Positions 15,414 through 23,788 of a DNA stretch of 64,000 bases are shown piece after piece. A program made the translations under genes and the position numbers. The DNA is from Dryocola sp. LX212 (GTDB lineage Bacteria > Pseudomonadota > Gammaproteobacteria > Enterobacterales > Enterobacteriaceae): positions 1,488,001-1,552,000 of the forward strand of contig CP167917.1 in the NCBI GenBank assembly GCA_041504365.1. The letters are read 5' to 3'. The notes beneath the pieces are model-generated. The model saw only the letters and a list, made by a program, of their open reading frames with translations. It did no database searches and was not told the DNA's origin. The first letter of the stretch is position 1. The number at the start of each line of letters is the position of its first letter.

Positions 15414-15433
15414 TTGTGTCATTTCCTCCACAA
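15414..15433. promoter_or_regulatory. Ogr-binding box between divergent P and O
   Basis: TTGT, twelve bases, ACAA: the dyad bound by P2 Ogr and P4 Delta to activate late promoters. It lies 46 bp from the P start and about 75 bp from the O start, so it may serve either or both promoters. The same pattern precedes V (21894-21913) and FI (27100-27119). Confidence 0.65.
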
Positions 15434-15507
15434 TGCCATGCCATTGTGAACACCCCGCCCTCACAGCAACCATAAGGCTCCTGATTTGACTGACCGGAGC
15501 CTGAAGC

Positions 15508-16353
15508 ATGGCAAAGAAAGCAAAGCGTTTCCGTATCGGGGTGGAAGGTGCCACCACGGACGGCCGCAAGATTGAGCGCAGCTGGTTGACGCAGATGGCC
15601 GCCAGCTACGATCCAACCGTGTACACCGCCCTGATTAATATGGAGCACATCAAAGGCTACACGCCTGATAGCCCGTTTCGCCGTTATGGCAAAGTGAGCG
15701 CGCTGTATGCCGAAGAAATTACCGAAGGCAAACTGGCCGGTAAAATGGCGCTGTCAGCGGATATTGAACCGACTGACGATCTGGTCCTGATGAACAAGAA
15801 AGGCCAGAAACTTTTCACCTCCATGGAAATTAACCCTGATTTTTCCGATACCGGCGAAGCCTATCTGGTAGGCCTGGCCGTGACTGACGACCCGGCAAGC
15901 CTCGGCACGGAAATTCTGGAGTTCAGCGCAGGCGCGAAACAGAACCCGCTGGCCTCGCGCAAGCTGGATGCCGGAAACCTGTTTTCAGCGGCAGAAGAAA
16001 CCCTTCTTGAATTTGAAGAAATCCCCGATCCGAAACCGGCGCTCTTCACACGCATTAAAGAACTCTTTTCGGCTAAACAGACCTCGGACGATGCCCGCTT
16101 TAACGACGTACATCAGGCGGTTGGTCTGGTTGCCGAAGAGCATCAGAACCTGTCCGGGCGTGTTGATGAGCTTGCTGGCAGTCAAACCAGCCTGAGCCAG
16201 GGTAACGATACGCTGCAGCAGCGTTTCACCGAGCTGCAAACCCGCTTTGACGAGCTGGAAGTAAAGCTGTCCTCACAGGATGGCCGTCAGGACTTCCGCC
16301 CGCGCGCGCCGGGTGGCAATTCCCACGCCACTGAACATCTGACCAACTGCTGA
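15508..16353 (+). CDS. O: Capsid scaffold and protease O
   Basis: Scaffolds procapsid assembly and carries the serine protease that matures the head. 281 aa, close to P2 O (284). The N-terminal protease half starts MAKKAKRFRIGVEGATTDGR and includes NMEHIKGYTPDSPFRRYG. The C-terminal third is a helical, coiled-coil-like scaffold (LVAEEHQNLSGRVDELAGSQ; then FTELQTRFDELEVKL). First gene of the rightward head operon O-N-M-L-X. Confidence 0.95.
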   Translation: MAKKAKRFRIGVEGATTDGRKIERSWLTQMAASYDPTVYTALINMEHIKGYTPDSPFRRYGKVSALYAEEITEGKLAGKMALSADIEPTDDLVLMNKKGQKLFTSMEINPDFSDTGEAYLVGLAVTDDPASLGTEILEFSAGAKQNPLASRKLDAGNLFSAAEETLLEFEEIPDPKPALFTRIKELFSAKQTSDDARFNDVHQAVGLVAEEHQNLSGRVDELAGSQTSLSQGNDTLQQRFTELQTRFDELEVKLSSQDGRQDFRPRAPGGNSHATEHLTNC

Positions 16354-16369
16354 TGGAGCATCAGAATTC

Positions 16370-17449
16370 ATGAAAAAAGAGACGAAATTTAAGTTTAACG
16401 CCTACCTGACGCAGCTGGCCCGTATTAACGGGGTGGAAGTGGCGGAGCTGTCCGGTAAGTTCAGCGTGGAGCCGTCCGTGGCCCAGACGCTGGAAGATAC
16501 CATTCAGCAGTCCGCGGCCTTTTTGACGCTGATTAACGTTGTGCCTGTTGCAGAGCAGTCCGGCGAACTGCTGGGGCTGGGCGTGGGCGGCACGGTGGCG
16601 GGCACCACGGATACCACTCAGGGTGAACGTGAGCCAACCGACCCGACCCAGCTTGCAGGCGTGGAGTACAAGTGCGAGCAAACCAACTTTGATACGGCAC
16701 TAACCTACGCGAAGCTGGATCTTTGGGCGAAGTTTCAGGACTTCCAGACCCGTATCCGCAACGCCATCACCACCCGGCAGGCGCTGGACCGCATCATGAT
16801 TGGCTTTAACGGCGTGAAGCGTTCCAAAACCTCCAACCGTGCAGCCAATACTTTGCTGCAGGACGTCAACAAGGGCTGGCTGCAGAAGTACCGTGAAGAT
16901 GCCCCGGACAGCGTGCTGGGCAGCACCACCGACGATAGCGGCGTGACAACTGTCGGACAAGTGAAGGTCGGGCCGGGCGGCACCTATACCAACCTTGACG
17001 CGCTGGTCATGGATGCGGTCAGTGAACTGGTCGATGTGGTTTACCAGGATGACCCGGAGCTGGTCGTGATCTGCGGTCGCTCATTGCTGGCTGATAAGTA
17101 TTTCCCTCTGGTCAACAAGCAGCAGGAAAACAGCGAAAAGCTGGCGGCAGATATGATTATCAGCCAGAAACGCATGGGCGGCCTGCAGGCGGTGCGTGCG
17201 CCTTACTTCCCGGATAACGCGCTGCTGATCACCCGTCTGGATAACCTGTCCATCTACTGGCAGGAAGGCACCCGCCGCCGCTCGCTTATCGACAATCCGA
17301 AGCGTGACCGCATCGAAAACTTTGAATCGGTCAACGAAGCCTACGTGGTGGAAGACTACCGCTGCGGCTGTCTGGTGGAAAACATCATGCAGGATGATTT
17401 CACCGTCTCTGCTGAAGGGGAAACCACACAGGAAAGCGAGGAAGCGTAA
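16370..17449 (+). CDS. N: Major capsid protein N
   Basis: HK97-fold shell protein. 359 aa against 357 in P2 N. The start MKKETKFKFNAYLTQLARIN, the central TYTNLDALVMDAVSELVD and the C-terminal NPKRDRIENFESVNEAYVVE are characteristic P2-type blocks. The N-terminal ~30 residues are probably removed by O. It lies 16 bp after O. Confidence 0.96.
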   Translation: MKKETKFKFNAYLTQLARINGVEVAELSGKFSVEPSVAQTLEDTIQQSAAFLTLINVVPVAEQSGELLGLGVGGTVAGTTDTTQGEREPTDPTQLAGVEYKCEQTNFDTALTYAKLDLWAKFQDFQTRIRNAITTRQALDRIMIGFNGVKRSKTSNRAANTLLQDVNKGWLQKYREDAPDSVLGSTTDDSGVTTVGQVKVGPGGTYTNLDALVMDAVSELVDVVYQDDPELVVICGRSLLADKYFPLVNKQQENSEKLAADMIISQKRMGGLQAVRAPYFPDNALLITRLDNLSIYWQEGTRRRSLIDNPKRDRIENFESVNEAYVVEDYRCGCLVENIMQDDFTVSAEGETTQESEEA

Positions 17450-17452
17450 CCC

Positions 17453-18112
17453 ATGAGCATGAGTCCTGCCCGTGCTCACCGTATGCGTGTTCAGGCAGAA
17501 CAGTCCGCCCGAAAGGGCGGGCCTTCCCGACACGCAACGGGCTATGAGCAAATGCTGATGCAGCTGGTCGAGGACCAGCGCCAGCTCAAACGTACCCAGT
17601 CCACTGAGAAAAAGGCCGAACTAAAACGCGGCATGATCCCTAAGTATGCCGAGTGGGTGACAGGTGTGCTGGCCGGGGAAGGGACCCGCCAGGACGATGT
17701 AGCCATGACGCTGCTTATCTGGCGTATCGATGCAGGTGACTATGCCGGTGCGCTGGAAATTGGTCGCCACGCCCTGAGCCATGGCTGGGTGCTGCCGTCC
17801 CGGTTCAACCGCACCACGGCCACCGCCATTGCAGAAGAATTTGCTGATGCGGCTATGCGAGCGTTTGATGCCGGTCTGCCATTCAGCGCGGCCCTGCTCA
17901 CGCAGGCGCTGGACCTCACCGATCCCCACGATATGCCTGACCAGTCCCGCGCCCGTCTCCATAAGGCGTTGGGCTATGCCCTGCGTGAAAACGACCAGGC
18001 TGTGGCCGCGCATAACCATCTGACCCGAGCACTGCAGCTGGATAACCGGGTAGGGGTGAAGAAAGACATTGAACAGCTGGCGCGCCAGCTGCGAAAAGCC
18101 AGCAATGGCTGA
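17453..18112 (+). CDS. M: Terminase small subunit (endonuclease) M
   Basis: Recognises and cuts cos together with P. 219 aa, slightly shorter than P2 M (247). Starts MSMSPARAHRMRVQAEQ; typical features are EWVTGVLAGEGTRQDDVAMTLLIW and the helical tail with DQSRARLHKALGYALRENDQ. Spacing to N is 3 bp, within the head operon. Confidence 0.93.
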   Translation: MSMSPARAHRMRVQAEQSARKGGPSRHATGYEQMLMQLVEDQRQLKRTQSTEKKAELKRGMIPKYAEWVTGVLAGEGTRQDDVAMTLLIWRIDAGDYAGALEIGRHALSHGWVLPSRFNRTTATAIAEEFADAAMRAFDAGLPFSAALLTQALDLTDPHDMPDQSRARLHKALGYALRENDQAVAAHNHLTRALQLDNRVGVKKDIEQLARQLRKASNG

Positions 18113-18203
18113 CCATACGTGCACCCGCGCGGGGCGGCACGGGGTGGCGACAGGCTTTAAGCCGTATCAAAACCCCGTCCACCGCCCAACTATGGAGTGA
18201 GCC

Positions 18204-18677
18204 ATGAACATGAAATTTATTGCCCCGGAACAGTCAGACGAAACGGTGAAGGACAGCATCACCAATACCCCGTTCTGGCCGGATCTGAACCTGAAAGATT
18301 ATCGCGATGAGATGCGCAATGACGGCACGGTGACGCCGCTGCGGCTGCGGCAGGCCGTACTGACGGCCATAGCGGAAGTGAATGCCGAGCTGTATGGATT
18401 TAAGCAAAAGCAGCTATCTGCGGGGTACGGCTCGCTTGCTGATGTTCCGGCGGAATACATCGACGGGGAAAGCCAGCGCCTGCAGCTTTATCGCCGAGCT
18501 GTGTGGTGCTGGACAAAGGCGAGCCTGACAGAACGTTACCGCAGCTTTGACGCGACCGGCAGCGGTAGCAAAAAGGCGGACGAACTGGACAGCTCAGTGG
18601 ATGAACTCTGGCGTGATGTGCGCTGGTCGCTGAGTCGCCTGCAGGATATGCCTCGCATGACGGTGGAGCTTATCTGA
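18204..18677 (+). CDS. L: Head completion protein L
   Basis: Closes the filled head and forms the neck interface. 157 aa with the P2 L pattern NTPFWPDLNLKDYRDEMRND, LYRRAVWCWTKASLTERYRS and a C-terminal WRDVRWSLSRLQ. Stop and next start overlap (TGATG). P2 L is 169 aa, so this is a full-length homologue. Confidence 0.93.
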   Translation: MNMKFIAPEQSDETVKDSITNTPFWPDLNLKDYRDEMRNDGTVTPLRLRQAVLTAIAEVNAELYGFKQKQLSAGYGSLADVPAEYIDGESQRLQLYRRAVWCWTKASLTERYRSFDATGSGSKKADELDSSVDELWRDVRWSLSRLQDMPRMTVELI

Positions 18678-18880
18678 TGAAAGTCCGTGCGCATCAGTAT
18701 GACACGGTGGACGCGCTTTGCTGGCGTCATTACGGGCGCACGCAGGGTGTCACTGAGCAGGTATTACGGGCAAATCCGGGGCTGGCTGAGCACGGCCCCT
18801 TTTTACCTCACGGGCTGCAGGTGGAGCTGCCGGAAATCACGGCATCAACCACGGCGCAGACTGTCCAGCTATGGGACTGA
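18677..18880 (+). CDS. X: Tail protein X (LysM-like)
   Basis: 67 aa, the same length as P2 X. The sequence DTVDALCWRHYGRTQGVTEQ followed by VLRANPGLAEHGPFLPHGL is a LysM-like fold typical of gpX, an essential tail component. ATG overlaps the L stop. Confidence 0.93.
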   Translation: MKVRAHQYDTVDALCWRHYGRTQGVTEQVLRANPGLAEHGPFLPHGLQVELPEITASTTAQTVQLWD

Positions 18881-18883
18881 ATT

Positions 18884-19099
18884 ATGACGCTTGAACGAAT
18901 CAGCGCCTTTATCACGTACTGCATTGCCGTACTGCTGGCATGGATGGGCGATCTGTCGCTTAAAGATGCCTCAACGGTTGGGGGCGTGTTGATTGGCATG
19001 CTAATGCTGGCAATCAACTGGTACTACAAACACAAAACCTTCCAGCTGCTGAGCGCCGGAAAAATTACGCGGGGGGAATATGAATCCTTCAATCGTTAA
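18884..19099 (+). CDS. Holin (HP1/186 type)
   Basis: 71-aa membrane protein with two predicted helices (about 7-22, ISAFITYCIAVLLAWM; about 31-48, STVGGVLIGMLMLAINWYY) and a basic C-terminus (KHKTFQLLSAGKITRGEY). This resembles the HP1-family holins that occupy the P2 Y position. It permeabilises or depolarises the membrane at the end of infection. Its 3' end overlaps the endolysin start. Confidence 0.85.
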   Translation: MTLERISAFITYCIAVLLAWMGDLSLKDASTVGGVLIGMLMLAINWYYKHKTFQLLSAGKITRGEYESFNR

Positions 19100-19592
19100 G
19101 CGTTGCATGGTCGGGGTGGTGCTGGCTATCGCCGCCACGCTGCCCGGATTTCAGCAGCTGCATACCTCCGTGGACGGCCTGAAACTGATTGCGGATTACG
19201 AGGGGGGCCGCCTGCAGCCGTATCAGTGCAGCGCGGGCGTCTGGACCGACGGGATTGGCAATACGTCCGGCGTGGTGCCAAAGAGGGCAATTACGGAACG
19301 GCAGGCGGCGCTGGGGCTGATTAACAATGTTCTGCGCGTGGAACATACGCTCGAAAAATGTGTGGCGCAGACCATGCCACAAAAAGTCTATGACGCGGTG
19401 GTGTCCTTTGCTTTCAACGTGGGAACCGGCAATGCCTGTAGCTCCACGCTGGTTAAGCTTCTTAAACAGAAACGCTGGGCTGATGCGTGCCGCCAGCTGC
19501 CGCGCTGGGTATATGTCAAAGGTGTGTTCAATAAGGGGCTGGACAATCGTCGGGCGCGGGAAATGGCATGGTGCTTAAAAGGTGCTTCTTAA
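19080..19592 (+). CDS. K: SAR endolysin, lysozyme family (gpK)
   Basis: Muramidase that degrades peptidoglycan. 170 aa. The N-terminus is a weakly hydrophobic signal-arrest-release helix (about 9-24, CMVGVVLAIAATLPGF). The catalytic triad is Glu41, Cys50, Thr56 (E-8-C-5-T), the arrangement of SAR lysozymes such as P1 Lyz, not the NlpC/P60-like fold of P2 K. Cys9 within the SAR helix and Cys50 in the active site suggest P1-Lyz-like disulfide control, where the enzyme becomes active after the helix leaves the membrane. Overlaps holin and spanin genes. Confidence 0.9.
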   Translation: MNPSIVKRCMVGVVLAIAATLPGFQQLHTSVDGLKLIADYEGGRLQPYQCSAGVWTDGIGNTSGVVPKRAITERQAALGLINNVLRVEHTLEKCVAQTMPQKVYDAVVSFAFNVGTGNACSSTLVKLLKQKRWADACRQLPRWVYVKGVFNKGLDNRRAREMAWCLKGAS

Positions 19593-20020
19593 TGATGCGC
19601 TTATATCCCGCTTTTATGGTGCTGATGCTGTCTGTGCTGGGCTGGCAGGCGTGGCAGCTTAATAACGCGCGTCACACCATTGAAACCCAGGGCGCCACAC
19701 TGACCAGCATGGCGCAGGATCTGAGCAAAAAGAACAGCCAGCTGATCTCTTTATCCATCCTGTCCGAAACCAATAGCCGGGAGCAGGCGCGGCTTTATGC
19801 GGCAGCAGAACAAACCACATCACTGCTGCGAAGCCGACAGCACCGGACCGAGGAACTGAAACGTGAAAACGAGGATTTACGCCGCTGGGCTGATACTCCT
19901 TTGCCTGCTGATATTGTCCGGCTGCGGGAGCGTCCAGCCCTCGCCGGAGGTACAGCTTACCGTGAGTGGTTGTCCAAAGGTGACGCAGTGCCGCCTGGAA
20001 AGGTCAGCGCCGCGCAGTAA
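19592..20020 (+). CDS. lysB: i-spanin (LysB, Rz-like)
   Basis: 142 aa from ATG 19592, overlapping the endolysin stop (TAATG). The N-terminal membrane anchor (about 2-17) is followed by a long periplasmic coiled coil (NNARHTIETQGATL; then SREQARLYAAAEQTTSLLRS). As inner-membrane spanin it joins the embedded o-spanin to fuse inner and outer membranes. The Rz1-like gene begins inside it in another frame. Confidence 0.85.
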   Translation: MMRLYPAFMVLMLSVLGWQAWQLNNARHTIETQGATLTSMAQDLSKKNSQLISLSILSETNSREQARLYAAAEQTTSLLRSRQHRTEELKRENEDLRRWADTPLPADIVRLRERPALAGGTAYREWLSKGDAVPPGKVSAAQ

Positions 20021-20153
20021 TGGCGATCTGCTCAGGGTACTGGATGAAACGGAGGCCGCCTGGGCGGTCTGTGCCGATAAGGTAGACACGATAATTGCGT
20101 GTCAGGAGCGTGACAGTGAACAAGCCGCAGTCCTTACGCAGCGCCCTGAATAA
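19863..20153 (+). CDS. lysC: o-spanin lipoprotein (LysC, Rz1-like), nested in lysB
   Basis: 96 aa from GTG 19863 (MKTRIYAAGL). The signal sequence ends in lipobox LILSGC with Cys about 21, then a proline-containing mature part. It overlaps lysB by 158 bp in a different frame and runs into the start of R. Outer-membrane partner of LysB. Confidence 0.85.
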   Translation: MKTRIYAAGLILLCLLILSGCGSVQPSPEVQLTVSGCPKVTQCRLERSAPRSNGDLLRVLDETEAAWAVCADKVDTIIACQERDSEQAAVLTQRPE

Positions 20154-20547
20154 GGCCGTGCCTTATGCCCGTGATAACCCGGACAAGCTGCATTTGTTTG
20201 TGGATAACGGCGCACTGGTGGCAACCGGCGCCAGCTCCATGTCGTGGGAGTATCGATATACCCTGAACGTGGTGATTGAAGATTTCAGCGGTGACCAGAA
20301 CCTGCTGATGGCGCCGGTTCTGCTGTGGCTCAGTGAAAACCAGCAAGATGCTATCAGCAACCCGGAGCTGCGCGAAAAGCTGTTTACGTTTGAGGTGGAT
20401 ATTCTGCGCAATGATATCTGCGATATCAGCCTGAACCTGCAGCTGACAGAGCGTGTGCTGGTCAATACGGACGGCAGCGTGTCCAGCGTGGAGGCCGTGG
20501 AAGAACCAGACCAGCCGGAAGAGATGTGGACGGTGAAACGTGTCTGA
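20116..20547 (+). CDS. R: Tail completion protein R
   Basis: 143 aa. I use GTG 20116 (MNKPQSLRSALNKAVPYARD), seven bases after AGGAG. The HLFVDNG and YRYTLNVVIEDFSGDQNLL segments match P2 R (155 aa), which completes the tail end. It overlaps lysC and S. Confidence 0.9.
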   Translation: MNKPQSLRSALNKAVPYARDNPDKLHLFVDNGALVATGASSMSWEYRYTLNVVIEDFSGDQNLLMAPVLLWLSENQQDAISNPELREKLFTFEVDILRNDICDISLNLQLTERVLVNTDGSVSSVEAVEEPDQPEEMWTVKRV

Positions 20548-20983
20548 GCTGCAGAAGGTTGATGACTGGCTGACGGCGCTGCTGGCTAGCATTGAGCCGC
20601 CAGCCCGCAAGCGCATGATGAGGGATTTAGCTCAGCAGCTGCGCCGCACCCAGCAGAATAATATCAGGCTGCAATGCAACCCGGACGGGACGGCTTACGA
20701 GGCGCGAAAAGTAACGGCCCGGAGTAAGAAAGGGCGCATTAAGCGGCAAATGTTTTCGAAACTGCGCACCGCAAAATATTTGAAAACCACCGCCAGCCCC
20801 GACTCTGCTAGCGTACAGTTTGCCGGGCAGGTGCAGCGTATTGCCAGGGTGCATCATTACGGCTTACGGGATCGTGTAAGCCGTAGGGGGCCGGAGGTGC
20901 ATTATTCGGAGCGGCGGTTGCTCGGTATCAACGATGAAGTTGATCGTATTACAAAAGCACACCTACTCGCTTGGTTGTGTTAG
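20540..20983 (+). CDS. S: Tail completion protein S
   Basis: 147 aa; P2 S is 150. Starts MSELQKVDDWLTALLASIEP; RMMRDLAQQLRRTQQNNIRL and the C-terminal RVHHYGLRDRVSRRGPEVHY are P2-type. Its last bases overlap the 3' end of the convergent FRG gene, marking the left edge of the inserted cargo. Confidence 0.92.
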   Translation: MSELQKVDDWLTALLASIEPPARKRMMRDLAQQLRRTQQNNIRLQCNPDGTAYEARKVTARSKKGRIKRQMFSKLRTAKYLKTTASPDSASVQFAGQVQRIARVHHYGLRDRVSRRGPEVHYSERRLLGINDEVDRITKAHLLAWLC

Positions 20984-21882
20984 AGAGGGGCTTCTAATTC
21001 GTCAAGTTTACTCCGGGCGCGGTTGAGATTGATTTCATCATTAATCGCTTTTCCTGCTCCGTCTGCGGAGGGATAAATGGTGGCGGCACTGAATCCTGCT
21101 TTGTTCAACAGTCGGTATGCTTTAATTACCTCTTTAATAGGGAGTGTGTATTTAAAAAATACCGGGTGAGGGTAATCACCAGAAAGCTCTTCGAGGCTAT
21201 GAATTATTGCATCTCGTCCTCTGCCGCCTGTATGAGGATGAATGCTAAAAAGTCCAGACTGAGCTGCAAGGTGAGGGCTGATTGATCCTGCCGTGGAGTG
21301 TAAATTGATTTGAGGATGAAGATTGATACATTCTTTGTTAAAGGCCCATATAGCCAATTTACTTGATTCGTTCCAATTCATGTAATTAGCAATGCATGAA
21401 CTAACTGCAAAATAAATGGCAATATAGGGTATGCGAGTCCAATCCAGAAGCCTAGTTGGGACGCCATGATGTTGTGCCAAGGCCATTAAATCCAGTACAT
21501 TTGGGTTAGGCCATGATGAGGGATTTAAAAACCAATAATCTTGGTTGCATATCTCAACGTGTTTTTCACGAAAATCTGGACTATCACCTGGGATTCTCAC
21601 GCCAATTCTGTCGCAATGGCTAACGAAAGACTTCAGGATCATTATCTCACTTGCCACAATGTCATCTGATTTAGGATTGGCCCTTCTTGCTAAGTAATTC
21701 GGAGGGTTACGAAGAGCTGACGGAATTAAATTCCATTCGGAGTCACCTTGTCCTCTATAAATAATATTATCAACACAATTTGGGTCGATCTTCTTTGTCG
21801 GGGATAAAGCATCCCAAAGTTCTGAAGCATCGTCATATTCACGTAGCTCATAAGTAGGGTATTTGCGTTCACTCATTTTCAT
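20980..21882 (-). CDS. FRG-domain protein, cargo gene between S and V
   Basis: About 300 aa. The FRG signature is clear: IIYRGQGDSEWNLIPSALR near the N-terminus and ALAQHHGVPTRLLDWTRIPY with IAIYFAV in the middle. FRG proteins are common in phages and islands, and their biochemistry is largely unknown. The start is uncertain: ATGs at 21882 and 21876 lack a strong ribosome site, and the frame is open to 21933. AT-rich relative to the late genes and oriented against them. It occupies the spot where P2 carries its AT-rich orf30 and where the neighbouring decayed prophage carries the heptamer gene. The Ogr box for V lies just upstream of this gene's start. An exclusion or toxin role is inference. 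Confidence 0.8.
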   Translation of the reverse strand: MKMSERKYPTYELREYDDASELWDALSPTKKIDPNCVDNIIYRGQGDSEWNLIPSALRNPPNYLARRANPKSDDIVASEIMILKSFVSHCDRIGVRIPGDSPDFREKHVEICNQDYWFLNPSSWPNPNVLDLMALAQHHGVPTRLLDWTRIPYIAIYFAVSSCIANYMNWNESSKLAIWAFNKECINLHPQINLHSTAGSISPHLAAQSGLFSIHPHTGGRGRDAIIHSLEELSGDYPHPVFFKYTLPIKEVIKAYRLLNKAGFSAATIYPSADGAGKAINDEINLNRARSKLDELEAPL

Positions 21883-21893
21883 CGTTTGTAGTT

Positions 21894-21913
21894 TTGTGTG
21901 GATAATCACACAA
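21894..21913 (+). promoter_or_regulatory. Ogr-binding box of the V operon
   Basis: TTGT-N12-ACAA, 45 bp before the V start. The spacer is also AT-rich, and the box lies within 12 bp of the divergent FRG start codon, so late activation and FRG expression may affect each other. Confidence 0.7.
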
Positions 21914-21958
21914 GTTACCACACTGCATATCAAAAGTGACTAATGGCAACATATAGCC

Positions 21959-22537
21959 ATGAACACACAACTTACCGAAATCATGCGCCTTATCACCAAT
22001 CTGGTCCGAACCGGCATAGTGACCGAAGTGGATCGGGAGAACTGGCTGTGCCGGGTGAAAACGGGTGACCTCGAAACCAACTGGATTAACTGGCTGACGC
22101 TGCGTGCCGGTGGTGCCCGGACGTGGTGGTGTCCATCGCCGGGGGAGCAGGTAGTGGTGCTGAGCATGGGCGGTAACCTTGAGACGGCTTTTGTGCTGCC
22201 CGCCATTTATTCCAGCCAGTTTGCTGCACCTTCTGATTCCGTTGATGGCTGCGTGACCGAATACCCGGACGGCGGTTGGTTTGAATACGAGCCAGCCACG
22301 GGCCGCTGGTACGTCCGGGGTATTAAATCCATGGTGATTGAGGCTGCGGAAAACGTCACGTTTAAAACCGGTGAGTTTGTGGTGGAGGCTGACAGGACCC
22401 GCATCAATAGCGACGTGGTGATAAACGGCGAGGTCACACAAAGCGGCGGCGCGATGAGTTCAAACGGGATCGTGGTTGATAGCCACGCCCACAGCAAAGT
22501 GAAGTCCGGCGGCGATACATCAGGAGGCCCGGTATGA
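21959..22537 (+). CDS. V: Baseplate spike protein V
   Basis: Membrane-piercing tail spike. 192 aa, with N-terminal MNTQLTEIMRLITNLVRTG, an OB-like section, and the C-terminal VVDSHAHSKVKSGGDTSGGP whose HxH residues bind iron in P2 V. P2 V is 211 aa. First gene of the V-W-J-I-H-G operon. A truncated paralogue lies at 654-809. Confidence 0.95.
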   Translation: MNTQLTEIMRLITNLVRTGIVTEVDRENWLCRVKTGDLETNWINWLTLRAGGARTWWCPSPGEQVVVLSMGGNLETAFVLPAIYSSQFAAPSDSVDGCVTEYPDGGWFEYEPATGRWYVRGIKSMVIEAAENVTFKTGEFVVEADRTRINSDVVINGEVTQSGGAMSSNGIVVDSHAHSKVKSGGDTSGGPV

Positions 22538-22893
22538 CGTTGTACATTGGGATGAACCGCAGCACCGGGCAGGCCGTGACCGATACCGATCACCTGCGCC
22601 AGTCCGTGCGCGATATTTTGCTGACCCCGCAGGGCAGCCGTATTGCCCGCCGGGAATACGGCTCGCTGTTGTCCACGCTGATTGACCAGCCCCAGAACCC
22701 GGCGCTCCGCCTGCAGGTAATGTCCGCCGTTTACGTGGCGCTGAATCGCTGGGAGCCGCGGCTTACCCTGGACGCCATCAACATCAGCAGCAGTATTGAC
22801 GGCTCGATGGTGGTGGAGCTGACCGGGCAGCGCAATGACGGCGTACCGGTTTCCCTTTCCGTATCAACAGGAGCAGAGAATGGCGGTAATTGA
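22534..22893 (+). CDS. W: Baseplate wedge protein W (gp25-like)
   Basis: 119 aa, T4 gp25-like fold. DHLRQSVRDILLTPQGSRIA and RREYGSLLSTLIDQPQN are typical. Overlaps V and J by a few bases, indicating coupled translation. P2 W is 115 aa. Confidence 0.94.
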   Translation: MTLYIGMNRSTGQAVTDTDHLRQSVRDILLTPQGSRIARREYGSLLSTLIDQPQNPALRLQVMSAVYVALNRWEPRLTLDAINISSSIDGSMVVELTGQRNDGVPVSLSVSTGAENGGN

Positions 22894-23788
22894 CCTTTCC
22901 CAGCTGCCCGCCCCGCAAATTGTGGATGTGCCGGATTTTGAAACGCTGCTGGCGGAGCGAAAGGCAGCATTTGTAGCCCTTTATCCTGCAGATGAACAGG
23001 AGGCCGTCTGGCGCACGTTATCTCTTGAATCCGAACCCGTTACCAAACAGCTGCAGGAAAACACCTATCGCGAAATCCTGCTGCGCCAGCGTATCAATGA
23101 GGCCACGCAGGCCGTCATGGTGGCCTACGCCATGGGCAGCGATCTGGACCAGCTGGCGGCTAATAACAACGTGCAACGTCTTGTTGTGACGCCCGCCGAC
23201 GATGACGCGGTGCCGCCGGTTGCCGCCGTGAAAGAAAGTGATGAATCCCTGCGCCAGCGCGTGCCCGCTGCGTTTGAGGGGCTGTCCGTGGCAGGGCCGA
23301 CGGCGGCCTATGAATTCCACGCGAAAAGCACGGACGGACGCGTGGCGGACGCCAGCGCAACCAGCCCGGCCCCGGCAGAAGTGGTGGTGACCGTGCTTAA
23401 CCGTGAGGGAGACGGTACGGCTGCGGATGATCTGCTGGCACTGGTTGAAAAGGCGCTGAACAGCGAGAGCGTACGTCCGGTTGCTGACCGGCTGACCGTG
23501 CGCAGCGCGGAAATTATCCCTTATCGCGTCGATGCGACGATTTACCTTTATCCGGGACCGGAGGCGGAGCCGGTCATGGCCGCCGCGAAAGCGAGCCTGC
23601 AGAAATACATTGCCAGCCAGACGCGTCTTGGACGGGATATCCGCCGCAGTGCCATTTATGCGGCCCTGCACGTGGAGGGAGTGCAACGCGTGGAGCTGGC
23701 TTCCCCGCTGGCGGATGTGGTGCTGGACAAAACGCAGGCCGCGTCCTGTACAGAGTGGAGTGTGATTAACGGCGGTACGGATGAATAG
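22880..23788 (+). CDS. J: Baseplate assembly protein J
   Basis: 302 aa as in P2 J. The start MAVIDLSQLPAPQIVDVPDF is the standard one; an upstream in-frame ATG at 22835 lies inside W. Central RINEATQAVMVAYAMGSDLD and C-terminal DIRRSAIYAALHVEGVQRVE are gp47/J-like wedge motifs. Confidence 0.95.
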   Translation: MAVIDLSQLPAPQIVDVPDFETLLAERKAAFVALYPADEQEAVWRTLSLESEPVTKQLQENTYREILLRQRINEATQAVMVAYAMGSDLDQLAANNNVQRLVVTPADDDAVPPVAAVKESDESLRQRVPAAFEGLSVAGPTAAYEFHAKSTDGRVADASATSPAPAEVVVTVLNREGDGTAADDLLALVEKALNSESVRPVADRLTVRSAEIIPYRVDATIYLYPGPEAEPVMAAAKASLQKYIASQTRLGRDIRRSAIYAALHVEGVQRVELASPLADVVLDKTQAASCTEWSVINGGTDE

